Shown piece by piece: positions 60,501-64,000 of a stretch of 64,000 bases of DNA (its first letter is position 1; every line of letters begins with the position of its first letter). Below the pieces are notes generated by a model. It was given only the letters and a program-made list of their open reading frames with translations. It was not told the origin of the DNA and ran no database searches. The position numbers and the translations under genes were made by a program. This DNA comes from Mimachlamys varia. Lineage: Eukaryota; Mollusca; Bivalvia; Pectinida; Pectinidae. The stretch is taken from contig OX392533.1 in the NCBI GenBank assembly GCA_947623455.1, forward strand, positions 32,052,229 through 32,116,228. Direction: 5' to 3'.

Positions 60501-63500
60501 TTGTAGGCTTCACAACAATCTCTGCCCGGAGTACACCAATGGAGGTAAGGAAATAGTAGTTAGAATAGTGTCATTGTAGGCTTTACAACAATCTCTGCCC
60601 GGAGTACACCAATGGAGGTGAGGAAATAGTAATTAGAATAGTGTCATTGTAGGCTTTACAACAATCTCTGCCCGGAGTACACCAATGGAGGTAAGGAAAT
60701 AGTAGTTGGAATAGTGTCATTGTAGGCTTTACAACAACCTCTGCCCAGAGTACACCAATGGAGGTAAGGAAATAGTAGTTGGAATAGTGTCATTGTAGGC
60801 TTTACAACAATCTCTGCCCGGAGTACACCAATGGAGGTAAGGAAATAGTAGTTAGAATAGTGTCATTGTAGGCTTTACAACAACCTCTGCCCGGAGTACA
60901 CCAATGGAGGTAAGGAAATAGTAGTTAGAATAGTGTCATTGTAGGCTTTACCACCATCTCTGCCCGGAGTACACCAATGGAGGTAAGGAAATAGTAGTTA
61001 GAACAGTGTCATTGTAGGCTTTACAACAATCTCTGCCCGGAGTACACCAATGGAGGTAAGGAAATAGTAGTTAGAATAGTGTCATTTTGGCTTTACAACA
61101 ATCTCTGCCCGGAGTACACCAATGGAGGAAAGGAAATAGTAGTTAGAATAGTGTCATTGTAGGCTTTACAACCATCTCTGCCCGGAGTACACCAATGGAG
61201 GTAAGGAAATAGTAGTTAGAATAGTGTCATTGTAGGCTTTACAACCATCTCTGCCCGGAGTACACCAATGGAGGTAAGGAAATAGTAGTTAGAATAGTGT
61301 CATTGTAGGCTTTACAACAATCTCTGCCCGGAGTACACCAATGGAGGTAAGGAAATAGTAGTTAGAATAGTGTCATTGTAGGCTTTACAACAATCTCTGC
61401 CCGATGTACACCAATGGAGGTAAGGAAATAGTAGTTAGAATAGTGTCATTGTAGGCTTTACAACAATCTCTGCCCGGAGTACACCAATGGAGGTAAGGAA
61501 ATAGTTGTTAGAATAGTGTCATTGTTGGCTTTACAACAATCTCTGCCCGGAGTACACCAATGGAGGTAAGGAAATAGTAGTTAGAATAGTGTCATTGTAG
61601 GCTTTACAACAATCTCTGCCCGATGTACACCAATGGAGGTAAGGAAATAGTAGTTAGAATAGTGTCATTGTAGGCTTTACAACAATCTCTGCCCGGAGTA
61701 CACCAATGGAGGTAAGGAAATAGTAGTTAGAACAGTGACATTGTAGGCTTTACAACAATCTCTGCCCGGAGTACACCAATGGAGGTAAGGAAATAGTAGT
61801 TAGAACAGTGTCATTGTAGGCTTTACAACAATCTCTGCCCGGAGTACACCAATGGAGGTAAGGAAATAGTAGTTAGAATAGTGTCATTGTATGCTTTACA
61901 ACAATCTCTGCCCAGAGTACACCAATGGAGGTAAGGAAAAAGTAGTTAAAGACGTTTTTAATTGTCAACAAATTAAAATAACAAATAATAAAACAATAGA
62001 CGTATCTATAATCTAATGAAAAATGATGCCCTCAAACAAGATATTATCTGTAATAAAATATCGCTAGAACCTGGTATTAAATGCATTTCTGTCTCAGAGC
62101 CATAACACAAAATATGGATTGATTTGATTAGGTTTTTGCGTCCTATTAACAAATGTGGTCGTCCTGTATATATGTAAATATGTGGGTATTTGGAAGGCAA
62201 GGGAACACAACAGGTTTGAATGTAGGTTGTAAAGTATTGCCAGTGATAAAATAAAATTCTTGTGTGTATGTTGCAGGTCATAGCACTGCTGAACGAGCTA
62301 TACACGTCCTTTGATACGGTCATCGACACGTTTGATGTCTACAAGGTAAATACAGGAATTTGTTTTCGTTTTTTTTGCCTTCAGCAATGAGTGCAAATTT
62401 GATATACACAGCATATCACAATGCACATGCATGTGAAAGATATATAAACATAGGGGAAAGGGAAACTTACTAATAAAGGGCGAATGCATGATTTGGCGAA
62501 AGCTGTTTGGTTTATAGTATTTGGTTTCCATTACATATTACAATAAATTATGTTTCCGGTATAAAGTATTTACACATTACAATAATTTAAGCTTCCGGTA
62601 TTAAGTGTTCAGTGTCAGGTATACAGTATTTAGTTACCATTACACATTACAATATATTAAGTTCCGTTATAAAGTATTTACATATTACAATACTTTAAGC
62701 TTCCGGTATAAAGTATTTAGTTTCCGCTATACAGTATTTAGTTACCATCACACATTACAATATATTAAGTTCCGGTATAAAGTATTTACACATTACGATA
62801 ATTTAAGCTTCCGGTATTAAGTGTTCAGTGTCAGGTATACAGTATTTAGTTACCATTACACATTCATTACATTATATTATGCTTCTGCGTCTTATGCTTT
62901 ATCGACTACACCTGCCATGAAAATTTTGGTCACATCCAAGTAAACATCAAGTCCTCGAAACCACAAGTACATGTAAGCATACTAATGAGCATCCAACACG
63001 TCAATCTTCCTATCACACAAAGATACAGATTATTTCTCAATGAGATAAAGATGACGACCATAAAACTTGTCCATAGTCTTCTTCATCAATCTGCAACTCT
63101 GATTACTACTTAAGATTGGTTTTACTACATAATTGTAAATCTTCTGCTTTTAATGTACTAAAATATCAGCGCATATTCTTATTCAAACAGATAAGCGCAA
63201 ACCTTAGCACAATACTTGCTGAAAAAACATGTTAATGTTAATTGGACCTATACCCTTTCACGTTTACAACTACCCCAACGTATATTTTAATATTTTACCA
63301 GAGAAGCTTATTTTTACATTTTAATTGATTAACCTTTCACACAATAATGTTTTCCTACGTCATGAGGTATTAGGTTATACAGTGTTGTTTACGAATTTGT
63401 ATTCGTGACCAGGTGGAAACGATCGGTGACGCGTATATGGTAGTTTCTGGACTACCACGAAGGAACGGAGACAAACATGCGGAACAGATAGCCAGTATGG

Positions 63501-63587
63501 CATTGGAGATTCGACAGGCAGTTCTTGGTTTTAAAATTAGACATCTCCCTGGGGAAGCACTAAAGATTCGGATTGGACTGCATTCAG
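39069..63587 (+). CDS. Gene B: receptor guanylate cyclase (natriuretic-peptide-receptor-like), 19 exons, 3' end beyond the window
   Basis: Joined exons: 39069-39516, 43009-43221, 44232-44378, 45441-45592, 47437-47572, 48443-48537, 49456-49585, 51181-51262, 52065-52200, 52801-52929, 54993-55097, 55489-55560, 56504-56672, 57456-57614, 58864-59038, 59848-59994, 60421-60544, 62277-62345, 63413-63587. This makes about 954 codons without a stop. Domains: signal peptide 1-~20, ANF-receptor ectodomain to ~440, membrane helix ~445-467, kinase-homology domain ~470-785, signalling helix ~785-835, guanylate cyclase ~845 onward. The cyclase holds both metal Asp residues (FSDIVGFT, D858; GDAYM, D902) and the guanine-selecting Glu (VETIGDAY, E898). 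The last ~120-140 residues, with the Cys of the GPVCAGVVG block expected in the family, lie beyond the right edge. Role (family knowledge): ligand-gated synthesis of cGMP. Ligand unknown. Confidence 0.93.
39517..43008. other. Gene B intron 1, little recognised
   Basis: 3.5 kb. It has a poly-C run at ~41171-41186 and, at ~42255-42310, a short relative of dispersed family M2 with two TGACGTCA sites. No gene. Confidence 0.5.
43009..43221 (+). CDS. Gene B exon 2: ectodomain
   Basis: 213 nt, phase 1. Encodes [20 protein letters not shown], then [13 protein letters not shown] and PRPLDLQF. Acceptor TTTCAG, donor GTAAGT. Same length as gene A exon 2. Confidence 0.93.
43222..44231. other. Gene B intron 2, nothing recognised
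   Basis: AT-rich intron without clear repeats or coding similarity. Confidence 0.55.
44232..44378 (+). CDS. Gene B exon 3: ectodomain
   Basis: 147 nt, phase 1. Encodes [20 protein letters not shown], then [20 protein letters not shown]. Acceptor TTTTCAG, donor GTAAGG. Confidence 0.93.
45003..45440 (+). repeat. Four tandem copies of the exon 4 acceptor region and exon start
   Basis: The word GACGCTG recurs at 45053, 45156, 45259 and 45356, and in the true exon at 45452, so units are 96-103 bp. Each unit joins ~45 intron bases (..ACACACTGATAATACATT..GTCATTAACTCCAG) to ~55 exon-derived bases (ACATGGACGCTGGAGTGTCC + AAAGTWTACGAGTCAGTTCT). Only the last acceptor leads to an open exon with a donor. 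Confidence 0.92.
45441..45592 (+). CDS. Gene B exon 4: ectodomain
   Basis: 152 nt. Encodes [20 protein letters not shown] and ends [10 protein letters not shown]. Acceptor CTCCAG, donor GTAAGA. Its first ~55 bases and the acceptor are preceded by four diverged tandem copies in the intron. Confidence 0.93.
45757..45966. repeat. Long hairpin, arms ~95 bp, imperfect
   Basis: AAGTAATTCCAACAGTGTAG + ACAAACTGGTGCTGTCAAATTTT and complement ending GTTGGAATTACTT. The middle also pairs (AAAGACACAG../..TTGTGTCTT). In intron 4 of gene B. Confidence 0.88.
46322..46556 (+). mobile_element. MITE-like body, family M1 (copy 2)
   Basis: Starts AAATATTTACATTTGCTCTG + CAA, ends AAAATGTAAATATAAG. Contains ATTATGACGTCATCAATC and TATTGTGACGTCATGG. 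Directly followed by a hairpin. Confidence 0.6.
46557..46709. repeat. Long hairpin, ~65-bp arms
   Basis: ATGAACATTTTAGCAAATAT + TGTTACAGTCCTATAACACACATTG and complement; centre AAGCCCTATCGGGCTT. Follows M1 copy 2 and abuts M1 copy 3. Confidence 0.9.
46708..46964 (+). mobile_element. MITE-like body, family M1 (copy 3)
   Basis: Starts TTAAATATTTACATTTGCTC + TGCA, ends AAAAATGTAAATATAAG. Contains CATTATGACGTCATTACGAT and TGTGACGTCATAAT. Confidence 0.6.
46963..47122. repeat. Long hairpin with nested inverted repeats
   Basis: AAGCATTAAACATCATTCTG + TTCCGTGTTATGGTCC and complement ending GATGTTTAATGCTT; within each arm TTCCGTGTTWT..ACACGGAA is itself an inverted repeat, so a branched fold is possible. 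Follows M1 copy 3. Confidence 0.9.
47437..47572 (+). CDS. Gene B exon 5: ectodomain
   Basis: 136 nt. Encodes [20 protein letters not shown] and ends [11 protein letters not shown]. Sequons NRT, NIT and NNT are kept as in gene A. Acceptor TAACAG, donor GTAAAA. Confidence 0.93.
47573..48442. other. Gene B intron 5
   Basis: At ~47735-47965 a purine-rich stretch repeats CACAAAGGGG..AGAAAATTC irregularly and includes a G-run (47806-47819). The rest is unrecognised. Confidence 0.55.
48443..48537 (+). CDS. Gene B exon 6: ectodomain
   Basis: 95 nt. Encodes [20 protein letters not shown] and ends PAARTFL. Acceptor TTGACAG, donor GTAGGT. Confidence 0.92.
48896..48967. repeat. Hairpin, ~30-bp arms
   Basis: ACTATACGGACCTGGTCAAG + AGTTTGTT and complement ending CTTGACCAGGTTCATATAGT; centre ATCGAGGCCGAAGAA. 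In intron 6 of gene B; the rest of intron 6 (48538-49455) holds nothing recognised. Confidence 0.88.
49456..49585 (+). CDS. Gene B exon 7: membrane-proximal ectodomain
   Basis: 130 nt. Encodes [20 protein letters not shown], then [20 protein letters not shown]. The W.NG.PP..P.CG....C juxtamembrane Cys pair is clear. Acceptor TTTGTAG, donor GTATGT. Confidence 0.9.
49996..50222 (+). repeat. Dispersed repeat family R1 (copy 4)
   Basis: AAGTTCACCTGTTGTCAGTA + TAATGTGACCGGGAGGAGTG, GGCAGTATGTCAGTGTGGTA and right end ACTGGGAGGCCGTCC. In intron 7 of gene B. Confidence 0.6.
50285..50775 (+). repeat. 69-bp minisatellite, 7 copies
   Basis: The word GGAGACAGGG starts at 50326, 50395, 50464, 50533, 50602, 50671 and 50740, exactly 69 bp apart. 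Because 69 is 23 codons, several frames on both strands stay open; these are not genes. In intron 7 of gene B. 50776-51180 holds nothing recognised. Confidence 0.95.
51181..51262 (+). CDS. Gene B exon 8: transmembrane helix
   Basis: 82 nt; phase 1 in and 2 out. Encodes [20 protein letters not shown] + VITFFIYR, a single hydrophobic helix ending in Arg. Acceptor ATACAG, donor GTAAGT. Confidence 0.9.
51263..52064. other. Gene B intron 8, nothing recognised
   Basis: AT-rich intron without a clear repeat or gene. Confidence 0.6.
52065..52200 (+). CDS. Gene B exon 9: juxtamembrane segment
   Basis: 136 nt. Encodes [20 protein letters not shown], then the [18 protein letters not shown] segment. 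Acceptor TTTACAG, donor GTAAGG. Three codons longer than gene A exon 9. Confidence 0.92.
52201..52800. other. Gene B intron 9, nothing recognised
   Basis: AT-rich intron; long A/T runs only. Confidence 0.6.
52801..52929 (+). CDS. Gene B exon 10: kinase-homology domain, N-lobe
   Basis: 129 nt. Encodes [20 protein letters not shown], then [20 protein letters not shown] + FHQ. VAIK is VAIR (R537). Acceptor ACACAG; donor GTAATA is also the first bases of a 31-bp minisatellite that fills 1.3 kb of the intron. Confidence 0.92.
52930..54240 (+). repeat. 31-bp minisatellite, about 42 copies, starting at the exon 10 donor
   Basis: Unit GTAATAGACCACAGAATACC + GTCAATACATT. The first unit, GTAATAAACCAAAGAATAAC.., begins with the exon 10 donor itself. 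Copies at both edges are older (..ATATAGACCAAAGAATAACTT..; ..TTGAAATAGACC..CCTTGATACA..), while the centre is homogeneous. Most central units carry GTAATA. Confidence 0.95.
54241..54992. other. Gene B intron 10 remainder, nothing recognised
   Basis: AT-rich DNA to the exon 11 acceptor. Confidence 0.6.
54993..55097 (+). CDS. Gene B exon 11: kinase-homology domain
   Basis: 105 nt. Encodes [20 protein letters not shown], then [15 protein letters not shown]. Acceptor CTTTAG, donor GTACGT. Confidence 0.93.
55489..55560 (+). CDS. Gene B exon 12: kinase-homology domain (short exon)
   Basis: 72 nt. Encodes [20 protein letters not shown] + DIIR, nearly identical to gene A exon 12. Acceptor AATCAG, donor GTAAGT. 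Confidence 0.93.
55561..56503. other. Gene B intron 12, nothing recognised
   Basis: No repeat or gene identified. Short open frames have no support. Confidence 0.55.
56504..56672 (+). CDS. Gene B exon 13: kinase-homology domain, catalytic-loop region
   Basis: 169 nt. Encodes [20 protein letters not shown], then [23 protein letters not shown] is HGR-L (no catalytic Asp), DFG kept. Acceptor TTTCAG, donor GTAAGT. Confidence 0.93.
56836..56990. repeat. Long hairpin, ~65-bp arms
   Basis: ACTCTTTCATTTGCGTGTAT + GTAGTATAGGGATATTCCACC and complement ending CACATAATGAAAGAGT; centre CCCGAGGCTTGCCGAG. In intron 13 of gene B. Confidence 0.9.
57200..57395 (-). repeat. Dispersed repeat family M2 (copy 3)
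   Basis: Contains GTGACGTCACGTCATTGTTG + AGCCATTGTGACGTCACGTC and GCAATCTCTATCCAACATGG + CGAGATATGAG. The complement matches 31115-31290. Confidence 0.6.
57456..57614 (+). CDS. Gene B exon 14: kinase-homology domain, C-lobe
   Basis: 159 nt. Encodes [20 protein letters not shown], then [26 protein letters not shown] and [12 protein letters not shown] are family hallmarks. Acceptor TTGCAG; donor GTGAAT is weak but keeps frame with exon 15 (...ATE-EIIERV). Confidence 0.9.
57703..57923 (-). mobile_element. tRNA-derived SINE with 11-bp target duplication
   Basis: AAACAGTATGG flanks both sides (57692-57702 and 57924-57934). On the minus strand the element starts AGGGCCGCGGTGCCCGAGTG, has a B-box-like GTTCGAATTCC, and ends CTTGCTGTTAATAGGACGTT + TAACAAAATAAACC. 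The intact duplication marks a fairly recent retroposition into intron 14 of gene B. A 91-aa open frame across it is not a gene. Confidence 0.85.
58362..58475. repeat. Long hairpin, ~50-bp arms
   Basis: TTTATTTCACTGTCGTTAAT + TATTTGTCAAAAGTTACAAAAG and complement ending TTAACTCGAGTGAAATAAA; loop GAGATTTA. In intron 14 of gene B. Confidence 0.88.
58864..59038 (+). CDS. Gene B exon 15: kinase-homology domain, end
   Basis: 175 nt. Encodes [20 protein letters not shown], then [20 protein letters not shown] and [13 protein letters not shown]...RP.F matches the family closely. Acceptor AAACAG, donor GTAAGT. A minus-strand open frame here is a shadow. Confidence 0.93.
59039..59847. other. Gene B intron 15, nothing recognised
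   Basis: AT-rich intron without a clear repeat or gene. Confidence 0.6.
59848..59994 (+). CDS. Gene B exon 16: signalling (dimerisation) helix
   Basis: 147 nt; phase 2. Encodes [20 protein letters not shown], then [20 protein letters not shown] + ELLHRLLPP. This is the coiled-coil linker between pseudokinase and cyclase in all receptor guanylate cyclases. Acceptor ATTCAG, donor GTAAGT. Confidence 0.93.
60421..60544 (+). CDS. Gene B exon 17: guanylate cyclase domain, start
   Basis: 124 nt; phase 2 in and 0 out. Encodes [20 protein letters not shown], then [20 protein letters not shown] + E. The first metal-binding Asp is in FSDIVGF. Acceptor TTGACAG, donor GTAAGG. Its last 51 bases plus 22 intron bases are repeated 19 more times downstream. 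Confidence 0.94.
60494..61945 (+). repeat. 73-bp array derived from the end of exon 17, 19 extra copies
   Basis: Each unit is 51 exon-derived bases (AGTGNCATTGTAGGCTTYAC + AACAATCTCTGCCCGGAGTACACCAATGGAG) plus 22 intron bases (GTAAGGAAATAGTAGTTAGA + AT). The word AATGGAG starts at 60538, 60611, 60684, 60757 and so on to 61924, i.e. 19 steps of 73 (one unit lacks a base). Nearly all copies keep a GTAAGG/GTGAGG donor; one has GAAAGG. In almost all copies the Asp codon GAC is GTC. Each copy runs into TAG after its donor, and none has a polypyrimidine tract and acceptor. Confidence 0.95.
61946..62276. other. Gene B intron 17, end
   Basis: Has a SINE-type end fragment (TTAGGTTTTTGCGTCCTATT + AACAAA, ~62129-62155); otherwise unrecognised. 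Confidence 0.5.
62277..62345 (+). CDS. Gene B exon 18: guanylate cyclase domain
   Basis: 69 nt, phase 0. Encodes [20 protein letters not shown] + VYK, the LLN.LYT.FD..ID.FDVYK block of the cyclase. Acceptor TTGCAG, donor GTAAAT. Confidence 0.93.
62525..62880 (+). repeat. ~108-bp higher-order tandem repeat, about 3 copies
   Basis: TAGTTACCAT recurs at 62631, 62739 and 62847 (108 bp apart). Sub-units of the type TTCCGGTATAAAGTATTTAC + ACATTACAATA recur within. In intron 18 of gene B. Confidence 0.88.
63413..63587 (+). CDS. Gene B exon 19: guanylate cyclase domain
   Basis: 175 nt; phase 0 in and 1 out. Encodes [20 protein letters not shown], then [20 protein letters not shown] and [10 protein letters not shown]. 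It has the guanine-selecting Glu (VETIGD) and second metal Asp. Acceptor GACCAG, donor GTACTT. The next exon is outside the window. Confidence 0.93.
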
Positions 63588-64000
63588 GTACTTGATTGAA
63601 AGATTGGTTCCTATTTATTTCTTATATCATGGTTTATTTATTCATCTTTTCAAATACTGAATATCCCATACCACGTCTCAATGACATTAAACAAATGTCA
63701 AGCAAAATACCATATTCGAAATCCAACGATACTTTTTGCTAACCGTTTAACCTTCTGAAAACGATTGACGTTTAAAAAAATGACTGTTGATATAATCGTA
63801 TTTGATTGGTTCCAAAAATATTTTGTTATTTCTGTTGTTTAACCGCACGTCGACAATTTGTGTCATTTTTGGCGAAACAAAACCAAAAGACTATCTACAA
63901 ACGACGAAAAATGGCTATTTTTTATGTCTTCAATACCATTAATGCCCATTCCTGTGTGAAGAATCATAAAACATAAAATGTCTGGCTATGACATTTTTAC
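63588..64000. other. Gene B intron 19, start; nothing recognised
   Basis: Runs to the window edge; the rest of the cyclase domain should follow beyond it. Confidence 0.6.

Noticed and set aside
60611..61945. Exon 17 copies as a cluster of alternative or duplicated coding exons
   Set aside because: No copy has a polypyrimidine tract plus acceptor, 73 is not a multiple of 3, each runs into TAG after the donor, and the metal-binding Asp codon is usually Val.

Overview
The window is nuclear DNA from an animal, most likely a bivalve mollusc of the scallop/oyster/pearl-oyster kind. The grounds are: AT-rich DNA with small exons bounded by GT..AG and long introns; a 155-bp tandem-core element followed by (ACGG)n, of the pearl/BIV160 type known from bivalves; a tRNA-headed SINE whose other end reads about TTTAACGTCCTATTAACAGC; and many ACATGTACATGTA-type motifs. 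The species cannot be named from sequence alone. There is no sign of prokaryotic or viral genomic organisation.

The core content is two paralogous membrane-receptor guanylate cyclase genes (natriuretic-peptide-receptor-like) arranged head to head. Gene A is on the minus strand: 13 exons from 24821 down to 271, then it runs off the left edge inside the kinase-homology domain. Gene B is on the plus strand: 19 exons from 39069 to 63587, then it runs off the right edge inside the cyclase domain. I rebuilt both exon by exon from splice sites. Reading frames stay open through all joins, and exons 2-6 and 10-13 have identical lengths and phases in the two genes. The protein order is signal peptide, ligand-binding ectodomain of the ANF-receptor fold, one membrane helix, kinase-homology domain without key catalytic residues, dimerisation/signalling helix, and class III guanylate cyclase domain (seen only in B). 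Such proteins turn an extracellular ligand into cytosolic cGMP.

Layout: 1-24821 gene A, whose 12-kb intron 1 (12266-24361) is a nest of transposons (mariner 13351-14823; a hAT-like foldback 16546-18258 with a TA-flanked MITE inside; a 2.5-kb inverted-repeat element 18636-21146 holding a second pearl-like element). 24822-39068 is the 14-kb divergent intergenic region, with SINEs, hairpin elements and MITEs but no convincing gene. 39069-64000 is gene B, whose introns carry an unusual number of minisatellites.

The most striking observation is in gene B: three minisatellites begin exactly at, or include, a splice junction. Nineteen 73-bp copies of the 3' end plus donor site of exon 17 (with the metal-binding Asp codon) follow that exon; four ~100-bp copies of the acceptor plus 5' end of exon 4 precede that exon; and a ~42-copy 31-bp array starts with the donor of exon 10. 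A second pattern is a set of long, nearly perfect hairpins whose arm sequences differ between copies while each copy stays self-complementary. Three of these sit directly after a conserved MITE-like body that carries TGACGTCA palindromes.
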